Of a DNA stretch of 63,619 bases, positions 24,869-34,084 are shown in pieces. Numbering within the stretch: position 1 is the first letter of the stretch; every line of letters starts with the position of its first letter. The DNA is taken from assembly GCF_000406165.1 (NCBI RefSeq), contig NZ_CM001977.1:3384512-3448130 (forward strand), read 5' to 3'. The notes under the pieces were generated by a model that saw only the letters and a list, made by a program, of their open reading frames with translations, was not told the DNA's origin and did no database searches. Position numbers and translations under genes: made by a program. This stretch comes from Dickeya zeae NCPPB 2538 (GTDB lineage: Bacteria > Pseudomonadota > Gammaproteobacteria > Enterobacterales > Enterobacteriaceae).

Positions 24869-25912
24869 ATGAAACACAATCCAGTTAACCTGCATCATCT
24901 GGATACAGAGCACCGGCTTCCAGCTACAACGCTGATACCGCTGGATGACAGTGTGCACCAGCGCCAGACACAGGACGTTTACGCCCAATCCCGCACCATT
25001 ACAGACTGGCAGCAGATTTACGATCAGGTATCACCGGGACATTTCAAAGGGGAATTACGCGAGATCCTGCTCGACGGCATCCAGATTTGCCACGAATACA
25101 CCAATCTGGCACTGCGCCAGTCCTGCATGATATGGCCCGACGCCTTCTGGTTTGGTATTCCGACCCGCCATGCCGGGACCGGCTTTATCGGCTCCCACCC
25201 CATCAGCGACAACGCCATCGCGGTCAGCCCAGGGGGGAAGGAGTTCGAACTGAATACGCCAGATGACTACGCCATTCTGGGTGTCGCTATCTCACGTGAC
25301 GAACTATTGCAGTACACCGATGTGCTGGAAGAGCCGGAACAGCTGACCCGGTTGCTGGCACAAAGCACCACGTTGCTGGTAGAACCTCACAGACGGGAAA
25401 TCCTCTGGTCGTTTGTACGTGAAGCGCTGTGGTATGGCTGCAACGAACCGCAACGTTTGCAGCACAGCAACGCGGCTAAAGTACTGAAACACAACCTGCT
25501 GACCACCGTGATTTCGTTTCTGGAAAGCGCCCAGCCCGCTGATGTCAGCCCATCCCATACCAACAAACGCATCGGTTATCGCAGCCTGATTGGTCGCGCC
25601 AGAGAATATGTGCTCAGCCAGCAGTCGGAACCGGTCACGGTGCTTGACCTGTGCCGTCGCCTGCATGTCAGCCGCCGCACGCTGCAAAATGCCTTTTGTG
25701 ATGTCATGGGATGCGGCCCCAACGCCTGGCTGAAGATGATCCGCCTCAACGCAGTACGCCGCGAATTAGTCAGCCCCTACTCCCATCATCACACCGTACA
25801 GGATGCCGCCATGCAATGGGGCTTCTGGCACCTGAGCCAGTTCGCCACGGATTACCAGCGGCTGTTCAATGAAAAGCCATCAGTGACGCTCAAGGCTCGA
25901 TTAGCAGGATAA
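24869..25912 (+). CDS. AraC-family regulator, EutR-like
   Basis: A 347-aa transcription factor. The C-terminal 100 residues form the double helix-turn-helix (VTVLDLCRRLHVSRRTLQNA and VQDAAMQWGFWHLSQFATDY), with spacing and wording close to EutR of E. coli, which senses ethanolamine plus B12. The N-terminal 220 residues form the ligand part. AAGGAGG precedes the ATG. Position behind the decarboxylase and EutE-like genes suggests it activates them; the inducer may be an amine. Whether it needs B12 cannot be told. Confidence 0.85.
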   Translation: MKHNPVNLHHLDTEHRLPATTLIPLDDSVHQRQTQDVYAQSRTITDWQQIYDQVSPGHFKGELREILLDGIQICHEYTNLALRQSCMIWPDAFWFGIPTRHAGTGFIGSHPISDNAIAVSPGGKEFELNTPDDYAILGVAISRDELLQYTDVLEEPEQLTRLLAQSTTLLVEPHRREILWSFVREALWYGCNEPQRLQHSNAAKVLKHNLLTTVISFLESAQPADVSPSHTNKRIGYRSLIGRAREYVLSQQSEPVTVLDLCRRLHVSRRTLQNAFCDVMGCGPNAWLKMIRLNAVRRELVSPYSHHHTVQDAAMQWGFWHLSQFATDYQRLFNEKPSVTLKARLAG

Positions 25913-25995
25913 AAAAGAGAAGCAGACGCGCAGAGGTGATGAATATCAGGCTCAGTACACAGGGCCGACATGCGTCGGCCCGCTATTTCACTTAA

Positions 25996-26442
25996 TTAGT
26001 CTTTCCATTTCTCAATGATGACTTTCACCGTGCCCGAATTGTCAGAGCGTTGCCAGTCCTGAAGATACAGATCGAAACCACCAGTTTGAGGAAACGCGTG
26101 AATGATCGCGGCGGCATGCATACCATCATCATTCAGACCGTAGTAGCTGACAGCAGCCGTCTTATCAGCAGTACTCGTGCGATCATACACCATCAGTGCC
26201 GCAGATTTTGAACGGGTATTACCGCCCTGCCCTGTTGCATAGTCAACACCATCGGAAGTCGGATCAATGCGAAAACGGTAAACGCCCGATGCAATCGTTG
26301 TTTCGTTGTAAGCACTTCCCCCAGGGACAGTATTGTTATATCCATCCAGTGTCACCGTTTTATACGGCTGCCAGCCCGCCAATGCTGAGTAAGAGGCTAA
26401 TAACGAGGCCGTAGCCACTAGAATTTTTGTCACGTTCTTCAC
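25996..26442 (-). CDS. Secreted protein of unknown function
   Basis: A 148-aa protein with a clear signal peptide (MKNVTKILVATASLLASYSALA) and a mature part of about 126 residues rich in Tyr, Gly, Ser and Thr with alternating polar/hydrophobic stretches, suggesting a beta-sandwich. Segments such as TTIASGVYRFRIDPTS and ALMVYDRTSTADKT recall small lectin-like folds, but I cannot name a family. It has one start with a weak site and its own short AT-rich upstream region. Possibly periplasmic or exported by a type II system, as many soft-rot proteins are; that is only inference. Confidence 0.7.
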   Translation of the reverse strand: MKNVTKILVATASLLASYSALAGWQPYKTVTLDGYNNTVPGGSAYNETTIASGVYRFRIDPTSDGVDYATGQGGNTRSKSAALMVYDRTSTADKTAAVSYYGLNDDGMHAAAIIHAFPQTGGFDLYLQDWQRSDNSGTVKVIIEKWKD

Positions 26443-26723
26443 GATTCAATATCCTTATGAATAAGATTAAACAGCTGTCAGATAATTATATAAATACCAT
26501 TTAAAATCAAATTATTGGATATAACGATTCGTTTTAACCAAACATCATTGGTAAGCAATACTGGTGATTAGCGATTAGCGCCAAGGTTCACAAGAGCCAT
26601 CGTCCCTGATGGCAACGAGCGCTTTTTCCCGCATATCGCTACGCTGGCAGGGAGAGTCGTAAACAGCAGTAAGCTGAAACAAGAAAGGCAGGTATTGCCG
26701 GATTTTCACCCGGCAAGCCTGGA

Positions 26724-27716
26724 TCACGCATTCAGGGCATCAAACGCGCGGCGGATATCGTCTTCTGGCAGACGAATACCGATAAACACCATAACACTCT
26801 CGCGTGGTTCATCGTCGTTCCATGGGCGATCCCAGTCGGCACTGTAGAGCCGTTGTACCCCCTGAAATAGCAGCCGACGATCATCCCCCTCGATTGCAAG
26901 GACCCCTTTGTAGCGCAGCAGGTTATCGGCACAGTCTACCAACAGTTGCTCCATAACTGCCGATACCGCGGCCATGTCTACCGGCCTTGCCAGTTGCACC
27001 ACCAGCGAGGTGATGGCGTTATCCTGTTCGATCAGCGGTCGAAAACGTGGTAACGACACCTGTAGCCGATCGTCTAACATAAAACCATCGACACCGAAGA
27101 TCTGGCGGTGATCGATCTGACCATTCACCACCCGATACAGGCTGGCACGGGCGTTGATACGCGCCAGTCTCTCTTCCAGTGCCTGCGTCTCGCCAGCCAG
27201 ATCGGTTTTGGTCAGCAGAATGCGGTCGGCATAACCGACCTGCGCCTGCGCCACGGTATGTCGGCTCAGTTGCTCATCGGCATGTACCGCGTCGACCAGC
27301 GCAATCACGCCATCCAACAGAAAGCGTTGGCTCAGGCGCTCGTCAGAAAAAAATGTCTGAATCACCGGCCCCGGATCGGCCATACCGGTGCACTCGATCA
27401 CCAGCCGGTCAAACGCCAGTTCACCGCGGTCAATACCGTCCAGCAAGTCATGCAGCGCATCCGACAATTCATTGGCGCTGCTACAGCAAATGCAACCGTT
27501 ACTCAGTGTGGTGATGCGCGTCGCACGATCGCCCAGTAACGAGTCATCAATCGCCACCGCGCCAAATTCATTTTCAATGACGGCAATTTTCTCGCCGTGA
27601 TCGGCATACAGCAGATGGCGCAGTAACGTGGTTTTACCCGCCCCCAGAAAACCGGTGAGGATTGTTGCAGGTAATACGTCTGCGGGTGATACCTCTGCAG
27701 GTAATGAATGAGTCAT
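26724..27716 (-). CDS. yjiA: GTPase YjiA (CobW/G3E family)
   Basis: A 330-aa metal-binding P-loop GTPase of the COG0523 group. It has Walker A GFLGAGKTTLL, the metal-binding CxCC (SNGCICCSSAN), Walker B VIECTGMADPG, and the guanine motif LLTKTDLAG. The frame is open 23 codons further upstream, but MTHSLPAEV at 27716 follows an AGGAG element and matches the usual start. It follows btsT and yjiX in the same order as E. coli yjiY-yjiX-yjiA and is probably in their operon. Its metal partner is unknown. Confidence 0.92.
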   Translation of the reverse strand: MTHSLPAEVSPADVLPATILTGFLGAGKTTLLRHLLYADHGEKIAVIENEFGAVAIDDSLLGDRATRITTLSNGCICCSSANELSDALHDLLDGIDRGELAFDRLVIECTGMADPGPVIQTFFSDERLSQRFLLDGVIALVDAVHADEQLSRHTVAQAQVGYADRILLTKTDLAGETQALEERLARINARASLYRVVNGQIDHRQIFGVDGFMLDDRLQVSLPRFRPLIEQDNAITSLVVQLARPVDMAAVSAVMEQLLVDCADNLLRYKGVLAIEGDDRRLLFQGVQRLYSADWDRPWNDDEPRESVMVFIGIRLPEDDIRRAFDALNA

Positions 27717-27747
27717 ACTCGAAAAAACTCCTTGTCGCGCTGACGAC

Positions 27748-27951
27748 TCAACAGCACCGAAAACCCCCTTTACCACTACCGCCATAACGTGCCTGCTGGC
27801 GTTCGCGGAAAAACTCCTCGTAGCTCATCACGTCCTGGTCTGGGTGGTTGGTCTGCATGTGCTGCACGTAGTTATCATAATCCGGGATGCCGACCAGCAT
27901 TCTGGCGGCCTGCCCCAGATATTTTCCTGCTTTCCCAAGGTTTCCGAACAT
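27748..27951 (-). CDS. yjiX: YbdD/YjiX family small protein
   Basis: A 67-aa cytoplasmic protein that accompanies CstA-family transporters (YjiX with BtsT, YbdD with CstA). It begins MFGNLGKAGKYLGQAARMLV and carries the family core GIPDYDNYVQHMQTNHPDQD followed by MSYEEFFRERQQARYG. The internal ATG at 27951, with AGAGGG upstream, is the conserved start; the frame opens earlier but those residues are not family-like. It lies between btsT and yjiA, about 100 bp after btsT. Function unproven. Confidence 0.92.
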   Translation of the reverse strand: MFGNLGKAGKYLGQAARMLVGIPDYDNYVQHMQTNHPDQDVMSYEEFFRERQQARYGGSGKGGFRCC

Positions 27952-28054
27952 ATCGCCCTCTCTTGATATCAGCGCTGATGGCGCATGAGCCGACAGATAT
28001 GAACGCCGACAGGCCCATTCAGGCACCTGTCGGCGGTATCGTCCTCACCGTCGG

Positions 28055-30202
28055 TTAGTGATGGGAGGAGAGCTTCACGCCGCCTTCTGGTACCGGCACA
28101 TACGGGGTTTCACGGTCAGAGCGTTCTGACTGGTTACGTTCCCGCAAAGCTGTACGAATACCATAGAAGATTATGCTGTACACCACCACCAGGAACAAAA
28201 CGCTCAATACGGCATTGGTGTAGTTATTCACCACGATGTGATGCATGTTGGCAATCTGCTGTTCACTCAGATTCGTGCTTTCAGCAATGCGCTGTTTGTA
28301 AACCCGTGCCAGATACAGAAAACCTTCCATCTGCGGATTATTACTAAACAGCTTCAGCCCCAATGCCCAGGTGGTGCAGATAAGCAGCCAAATCGCTGGC
28401 AGCATCGTGACCCAAATATAACGGGTGCGTTTCATCTTGATCAGCACGACCGTCCCCAGCACCAGCGCAACCGCCGCCAGCATCTGGTTGGAGATACCGA
28501 ACAGTGGCCACAAGCTCTTGACGCCACCCAGCGGATCCACCACGCCCTGATACAACAGGTAGCCCCACAAGCCAACGCAACCTGCGGTGCCGACCATACC
28601 AGCAATCAACGAATCGGTTTTCTTCAGGAACGGGACGAAGTTACCCAGCAGGTCTTGCAGCATAAAGCGGCCAGAACGCGTGCCAGCATCCAACGCAGTC
28701 AGAATAAACAGCGCTTCAAACAGAATACCGAAGTGGTACCAGAAGCCCATGTTGGCGCTTGGGATAATCTGATGGAACACATGCGCAATACCTACCGCCA
28801 GCGTCGGTGCACCGCCTGCGCGGTTCAGTACCGACGGTTCGCCGATGTCTTTCGCGGTTTGCAGGATCTGCTCCGGCGAAATCACAAAGCCCCAGGAACT
28901 GACCGTTGCCGCCGCCTGTGCGGTAACACCCTGCAACTGCGCCATGATCGCCGGTGCATTGGCACCGCCAAGCTCATGCAGATTCGGCATGGTAACACCC
29001 AGACCGACCGGCGGGGTGTTCATGGCGAAATACAAACCCGGTTCGATAATCGACGCCGCAACCAGTGCCATGATGGCGACAAACGATTCCATCAACATCG
29101 CACCGTAACCGATAAAGCGGGCATCGGTTTCGTTCGCCAGCAGCTTCGGCGTGGTGCCGGAAGCAATCAGCGCATGGAAGCCGGATACCGCGCCACAGGC
29201 GATGGTAATAAACAGGAACGGGAACAATGCGCCTTTCCACACGGGGCCAGTACCGTCGATAAACTGTGTCATGGACGGCATTTTCAGCTCAGGGTTGATG
29301 ATGACGATACCGATCGCCAGACCGACGATCACCCCGATTTTCAGGAACGTCGCCAGATAGTCGCGCGGAGCCAGAATCAGCCACACCGGCAACAGCGCCG
29401 AGATGAACGCATAACCGATCAACGCAAAGGTGATGGTGGTGTCTTTGAACGTCAACGCCGGGCCCCAGTACGGGTCATGAGCGATAACACCGCCAAACCA
29501 GATAGCCAGCAGCAACAGTACGATACCGATGACCGATACTTCCCCCACCCGACCGGGGCGCAGGAAGCGCATATAGATGCCCATGAACAGCGCGATCGGC
29601 ACGGTAGAGCACACGGTAAATACACCCCACGGGCTTTCCGCCAGTGCTTTCACCACGATCAACGCCAGTACCGCCAGGATAATGATCATAATCAGGAAGC
29701 AGCCGAACAGCGCGATAGTGCCGGGTACCGGCCCCATTTCCTCTTTGATCATTTCACCCAGCGACACCCCATTGCGGCGGGTCGACATGAACAGCACCAT
29801 AAAGTCCTGTACCGCGCCCGCCAGCACAACACCGGCAAGCAGCCACAGGGTACCGGGCAGATAGCCCATTTGGGCGGCCAGTACCGGCCCGACCAGCGGG
29901 CCCGCGCCTGCGATAGCGGCAAAATGGTGGCCGAACAGCACATTGCGGTTGGTCGGCACGTAATTGAGCCCGTCGTTGTTAACCACCGCGGGTGTCGCAC
30001 GATTGGCGTCAAGCTGCATCACCTGGCGGGCGATGTACAAGCTGTAGTAACGGTAAGCGACCAGATAGACCGCCACCGACGCTACCACGATCCACATGGC
30101 GCTGACGTGCTCGCCGCGACGCAGTGCGACCACGCCAAGGCAGCATGCCCCGATGAACCCCAGTAACGCCCAGGGAAGATGCCTGAGAAGTTTATCTTTC
30201 AT
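28055..30202 (-). CDS. btsT: Pyruvate/H+ symporter BtsT
   Basis: A 715-aa inner-membrane carrier of the CstA family, nearly the same length as E. coli BtsT (YjiY, 716 aa). Strong matches include WIVVASVAVYLVAYRYYSLY, YVPTNRNVLFGHHFAAIAGA, ALIGYAFISALLPVWLILAP and the C-terminal ETPYVPVPEGGVKLSSHH, which is characteristic of BtsT rather than CstA. It imports pyruvate. The ATG at 30202 (MKDKLLRHLPW) follows AAGAAGAG; a GTG 9 bp upstream is less likely. The genes for its regulator, btsSR, lie immediately upstream on the same strand, and three ACCGCTTA-like sites sit in between. Confidence 0.95.
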   Translation of the reverse strand: MKDKLLRHLPWALLGFIGACCLGVVALRRGEHVSAMWIVVASVAVYLVAYRYYSLYIARQVMQLDANRATPAVVNNDGLNYVPTNRNVLFGHHFAAIAGAGPLVGPVLAAQMGYLPGTLWLLAGVVLAGAVQDFMVLFMSTRRNGVSLGEMIKEEMGPVPGTIALFGCFLIMIIILAVLALIVVKALAESPWGVFTVCSTVPIALFMGIYMRFLRPGRVGEVSVIGIVLLLLAIWFGGVIAHDPYWGPALTFKDTTITFALIGYAFISALLPVWLILAPRDYLATFLKIGVIVGLAIGIVIINPELKMPSMTQFIDGTGPVWKGALFPFLFITIACGAVSGFHALIASGTTPKLLANETDARFIGYGAMLMESFVAIMALVAASIIEPGLYFAMNTPPVGLGVTMPNLHELGGANAPAIMAQLQGVTAQAAATVSSWGFVISPEQILQTAKDIGEPSVLNRAGGAPTLAVGIAHVFHQIIPSANMGFWYHFGILFEALFILTALDAGTRSGRFMLQDLLGNFVPFLKKTDSLIAGMVGTAGCVGLWGYLLYQGVVDPLGGVKSLWPLFGISNQMLAAVALVLGTVVLIKMKRTRYIWVTMLPAIWLLICTTWALGLKLFSNNPQMEGFLYLARVYKQRIAESTNLSEQQIANMHHIVVNNYTNAVLSVLFLVVVYSIIFYGIRTALRERNQSERSDRETPYVPVPEGGVKLSSHH

Positions 30203-30227
30203 AGCGTTCACTCTTCTTATTTGTGTA

Positions 30228-30342
30228 TACCCTCAATCATTCGAGTGGCAGGACAGCGGCAAGCGAGTGAACCCCGGTGAGCTTACTCAGTCGGATGAAC
30301 GCGCGCAGCCAACACACCTGCAACCTGAAGTATGACGGGTAT
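30228..30342. repeat. Divergent ERIC element
   Basis: A 115-bp copy with the same terminal repeats as the ERIC at 17123 (ATACCCTCAATCATTCGAG ... GAAGTATGACGGGTAT) but a diverged, shorter core. It lies between the BtsR-like sites and btsT and is therefore probably in the btsT leader or its promoter region. Confidence 0.75.
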
Positions 30343-30412
30343 CATTACTAATGATGTAGTCACGTATGGTGACTGTAGTCAGGCTATTCGTCAGGTGATA
30401 GTTGAATTTGGG

Positions 30413-30460
30413 TCAGCGGTCGGATAAGCGGATGACCGGTCGCATACCGGAATAAGCGGT
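30413..30460 (-). promoter_or_regulatory. Candidate BtsR binding sites
   Basis: Minus strand: ACCGCTTA (30453-30460), ACCGGTCA (30433-30440) and ACCGCTGA (30413-30420) repeat with exactly 20-bp period, two helical turns. The known BtsR (YehT) motif is a direct repeat of ACC(G/A)CT(C/T)A with similar spacing. They lie between btsR and btsT, upstream of btsT. Confidence 0.6.
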
Positions 30461-30610
30461 GACAGATTTTTACTTAAATTGACGAAAATGCGCCCTGCGG
30501 CCAACGAGGCAACCGCAGTAACGATGCCGTTGCCGTGTCATGAACAACGCAAGAGACAGACAGAATGAAAGGAACGGGAAACACGCTGCCCGCACGCATG
30601 CGGGTCGGCA

Positions 30611-31336
30611 TTAGCCCTTAAGACCAAGCAGTTGCTTGAGGGTTTTCAGGTAGCGGCGGCTGACCGGCAACGCCTGACCGCTTTTCAGCAGGATCTCCGC
30701 GTGCCCACTCTCTTCCAGCCGGATTTCGCGCAGATGCGCCATATTGACCAGATACTGTCGGTGACAGCGCACCAACGGGGTACGGCTTTCCAGCGTTTTC
30801 AGGGTCAATTCGGTAAAGCACTCTTCCCCTTGCGGCCCGGTGACATACACACCGCTCTGGCGCGAACTGGCAAACTGCACGTCGGCGCTTTTCATCAGGT
30901 AGATACGGCTGTGCCCGGTACAGGGAATGTAGTCCAGGCCCGACTGATGGTCGGACAGTTTGTCGATATTCTGCGCCGGGCGTTCCCGGTGCAGATTGCG
31001 CAAAGTCTTCGCCAGCCGCTGTGGGTCTATCGGCTTGAGCAGGTAATCAAACGCCTGCTCTTCAAACGCTTTAATCGCATACTCATCGTAAGCGGTAATG
31101 AACACGATGTAAGGCATGTTATCCGGATCGATCATGCCGATCATTTCCAGCCCGCTGATGCGTGGCATCTGAATATCCAGAAACACCACGTCGGGGCGTA
31201 AGCGGTGAATCGCGCTAATCGCTTCCACCGCGTTCGCACACTCTCCGACCAGCTCAAGGCCGTCATCCTGTTCCAGCAAGCAGCGCAGGTTATCCCGCGC
31301 CAACGGTTCATCATCAACAATCAGCACGCTCAGCAT
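30611..31336 (-). CDS. btsR: Response regulator BtsR (LytTR type)
   Basis: A 241-aa two-component regulator. The receiver domain (residues 1-120) has the phospho-acceptor Asp in PDVVFLDIQMPRISG and the conserved Lys in YLLKPIDPQ; the LytTR DNA-binding domain (about 140-241) includes VRCHRQYLVNMAHLREIRL and LPVSRRYLKTLKQLL. Length and sequence fit BtsR (YehT) of E. coli, which activates btsT. Its start overlaps the end of btsS by 7 bp. Confidence 0.95.
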   Translation of the reverse strand: MLSVLIVDDEPLARDNLRCLLEQDDGLELVGECANAVEAISAIHRLRPDVVFLDIQMPRISGLEMIGMIDPDNMPYIVFITAYDEYAIKAFEEQAFDYLLKPIDPQRLAKTLRNLHRERPAQNIDKLSDHQSGLDYIPCTGHSRIYLMKSADVQFASSRQSGVYVTGPQGEECFTELTLKTLESRTPLVRCHRQYLVNMAHLREIRLEESGHAEILLKSGQALPVSRRYLKTLKQLLGLKG

Positions 31337-33021
31337 GACTGGCTTTCCTCACAGGGCAGCGTCAGATGGATATGGGTGTAACGGTCCGGCTCGCATTCCA
31401 CACTCAGGCCATACTCATTGCCGTAGCGACTGCGGATACGCTTATCCACCAGATTCATGCCAAGCCCGGTGCAGTTCGTTCGTGGCTGGTACAGACCGGC
31501 ATTATCCTCAATACTCAGCAACAGTCGCTCCCCCTGCCGACTGGCGCTGATGGTGACAATCCCGGTTCCCAGCAGATGCGCCGTACCGTGTTTAATCGCG
31601 TTTTCCACCAGCGGTTGCAACGAAAACGCAGGCAACCGCATCGACATCAACGCTGATGGCAGGTCAAAACGGATCTGCAAACGCTCCTGAAAGCGCGCTT
31701 TTTCAATTTGCAGATAGGCATTCACATGCTCTATCTCGTCGGCCAGTGTAACAACTTCCTCTGAGCGTTTGAGATTTTTGCGAAAAAACGTCGACAACGA
31801 CTGCACCAGTTGGCCAGCCTGTTCACTATCACGGCGGATCACCGCCAGTAAGGTGTTGAGAGCGTTAAACAGAAAATGTGGATTAACCTGCGCATGCAGC
31901 AGTTTGATTTCCGATTGTGTCAGCAACTGCTTGCTGCGCTCATACTGTCCCGCCAGGATCTGAGCCGCCAGCAGGCTGGCGATCCCCTCGCCAAACGTGC
32001 GATTGATGGAACTGAACAGACGGTTTTTAGCTTCATACAATTTGATGGTACCGATCACCTGCTGATTTTCACCGCACAGCGGGATCACCAGCGTCGACCC
32101 CAGCCGACAGGTAGATTGCAGCGAGCATTGGTACGGCGTCTCGTTGCCGTCGGCGTACACCACCTCGTTATGCTCGATAGCGCGCCGGGTATGACCCGAG
32201 GCAATAGGCGTCCCCGGAAGGTGGTGGTCATCGCCGATGCCGATAAAAGCCAACAGCTTCTCGCGGTCGGTGATCGCCACCGCACCAATATCCATCTCCT
32301 GATAGATGACCTGCGCCACCCGCATACTGTTTTCTTCATTAAACCCCTGATGCAGGATACCTTCGGTGCAGGCGGCGATTTTTAACGCCCGGGCGGAAAA
32401 CGCCGAGGTATATCGTTCAAACATGGCGCGCCGGTCCAGCAGGATACGCATGAACATCGCCGCGCCAATACTGTTGGTGACGATCATCGGTGCCGCAATG
32501 TCTTTCACCAGTTTCAGCGCATCATCAAACGGCCGCGCCAGCAACAAAATAATCGCCATTTGCAGCAGTTCAGCAATAAACGTCACCCCTGCCACAGTAA
32601 AAGGGTTAAACAACCGATCAACCCGGCCACGGCGCATCAGCAACCGGTGTGCCATGCCCCCCAACAGCCCCTCGACAATGGTCGACACCATACAACTGAA
32701 TGCCGTCATCCCCCCCAGCGAATAACGGTGCAACCCACCGGTCATCCCCACCAGAATGCCGACGCCGGGGCCACCCAGCAGCCCGCCGAGCACCGCGCCA
32801 ATCGCACGCGTATTGGCAATCGAGTCCTGTACATGTAGCCCGAAATAGGTGCCCATAATGCAGAACATGGAAAACATGGCGTAACACAGCAGCTTATGCG
32901 GTAAACGGACCGTGACCTGCATCAACGGGATAAACAGCGGCGTTTTACTGAGCAGATAGGCAATCACCAGATAGACGCACATCTGCTGGAGCAACAGTAA
33001 AACCAGTTTGAACTCATACAT
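31330..33021 (-). CDS. btsS: Sensor histidine kinase BtsS
   Basis: A 563-aa LytS-type kinase. The N-terminal 200 residues form the 5TMR-LYT membrane domain (for example RAIGAVLGGLLGGPGVGILV), then a GAF domain, then the histidine kinase with the phosphorylated His in LLHAQVNPHFLFNALNTLLA and an ATPase domain (PLVENAIKHGTAHLLGTGI). It matches BtsS (YehU), the high-affinity pyruvate sensor. First gene of btsSR; the TTG/ATG choice at 33021 is ATG. In E. coli btsSR is far from btsT; here all are neighbours. Confidence 0.94.
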   Translation of the reverse strand: MYEFKLVLLLLQQMCVYLVIAYLLSKTPLFIPLMQVTVRLPHKLLCYAMFSMFCIMGTYFGLHVQDSIANTRAIGAVLGGLLGGPGVGILVGMTGGLHRYSLGGMTAFSCMVSTIVEGLLGGMAHRLLMRRGRVDRLFNPFTVAGVTFIAELLQMAIILLLARPFDDALKLVKDIAAPMIVTNSIGAAMFMRILLDRRAMFERYTSAFSARALKIAACTEGILHQGFNEENSMRVAQVIYQEMDIGAVAITDREKLLAFIGIGDDHHLPGTPIASGHTRRAIEHNEVVYADGNETPYQCSLQSTCRLGSTLVIPLCGENQQVIGTIKLYEAKNRLFSSINRTFGEGIASLLAAQILAGQYERSKQLLTQSEIKLLHAQVNPHFLFNALNTLLAVIRRDSEQAGQLVQSLSTFFRKNLKRSEEVVTLADEIEHVNAYLQIEKARFQERLQIRFDLPSALMSMRLPAFSLQPLVENAIKHGTAHLLGTGIVTISASRQGERLLLSIEDNAGLYQPRTNCTGLGMNLVDKRIRSRYGNEYGLSVECEPDRYTHIHLTLPCEESQSC

Positions 33022-33233
33022 GATAGAAACTCAGACGGGCAAAAAACCGGGAATCGGACGATCCCCCGAGGAGCATACCCTAACACAAACTCGCGGCGTT
33101 ACCTTGACGCGTTTCACTGATTTGCATACTGGCGCAGTCGGTTGTCAGCAAGAGGTGTGAAATTCCCGCCGCCATCATGGCTTCGGGCTTTTCCGCCTAC
33201 GCCAATGTCGCCAACACCGCCAACCGGCATTGC

Positions 33234-34007
33234 TCAGCGGATTTCATTGACGTACATGAAGTTCCCGGTGGTGAAACGGTGATGAGCCAGGATCACCGGC
33301 CTTGCGCTCTGGTCAAACGAGACTTCGTCAATCACCATAATCGCCTGCGGTGCCTGCAACTCCAGCAAACGCAAGTCTTCCTCGTTGGCCAGTTCAGCGG
33401 TAATTTGCTCCCGCACTGCCGCCACCCGAATGTCATAGCCATCAATGAGAAACCGATACAGCAGTGATGGCACCGACTCCCGCGCCGGAAAATCGGGCAG
33501 ACGGGCTTCTGGCAGCACCATGGTTTCATGCATCGCGGGCACACCGTCTATCTTTCGTAACCGTTTGAGATAGATAACGCTGTCGCCCGGCTGCAACTGC
33601 AGCTTTTCTACTTCCTGCTCGGTTGCCAGCGCCCGATGATAATCCAGCAAGATCGTTTGCGAATTGAGCAAGCGGCCATCTTTGCCGTGCAGGCGAAAAT
33701 AGCGGAAGAAATGACTCAGGTTGTGCAACGGAGCCCACCCGGTGACCACCGTGCCGGTTTTACGGCGACGCATCAGCATCCCTTCGGCGGTCAGCGCCGC
33801 CAGCGCTTTACGCACCGTCCCCACCGAAACGCCAAAATCGGCTGCCAGTGCGTTCTCACTGGGCAGAACCGTACCGGCAGCCAGTTCACCGACCAGAATC
33901 GACTCGCTGATATAGCGTTTCACCACCTCGTAACGCGGGGCGCCTTCAAATTCATCAAGACGCCCAAAACTCACAGCATCCTGCTCGTCAGATCTTTTCA
34001 TTATCAT
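33234..34007 (-). CDS. GntR/HutC-family regulator
   Basis: A 257-aa repressor type. The winged helix domain spans about residues 25-90 (LPSENALAADFGVSVGTVRK ALAALTAEGML region), followed by a UTRA effector domain (PGDSVIYLKRLRKIDGVPAM; VILAHHRFTTGNFMYVNEI). Small molecules such as amino acids, sugars or their derivatives bind UTRA domains. It is divergent from the peptidase/peptide-transporter operon starting 78 bp away, with a CTATA-N5-TATAG repeat in between, so it probably controls that operon and itself. MIMKRS and MKRS starts are both possible. Confidence 0.9.
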   Translation of the reverse strand: MIMKRSDEQDAVSFGRLDEFEGAPRYEVVKRYISESILVGELAAGTVLPSENALAADFGVSVGTVRKALAALTAEGMLMRRRKTGTVVTGWAPLHNLSHFFRYFRLHGKDGRLLNSQTILLDYHRALATEQEVEKLQLQPGDSVIYLKRLRKIDGVPAMHETMVLPEARLPDFPARESVPSLLYRFLIDGYDIRVAAVREQITAELANEEDLRLLELQAPQAIMVIDEVSFDQSARPVILAHHRFTTGNFMYVNEIR

Positions 34008-34046
34008 GAATGATTACCTATTGACCAACTCGCTCACCTGAATTAT

Positions 34047-34061
34047 CTATAAACTATATAG
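34047..34061. promoter_or_regulatory. Candidate GntR operator
   Basis: CTATA-AACTA-TATAG is an exact inverted repeat in the 77-bp gap between the divergent GntR gene and the M20 peptidase gene. Size and AT-rich form suit HutC-type operators; the half-sites also resemble -10 elements. Confidence 0.4.
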
Positions 34062-34084
34062 AAATACAACCCAGTGAGCACGAC

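Noticed and set aside
26520..26560. A sixth PmrA/BasR-like box before the secreted-protein gene
   Set aside because: Only about 12 of 17 positions fit and there is no TAxxxT hexamer 10 nt downstream.
28238..30166. A 642-codon open frame antisense to btsT
   Set aside because: It is exactly covered by the conserved btsT gene, has Arg/Gln/His-rich composition typical of antisense shadows, and no ribosome site.
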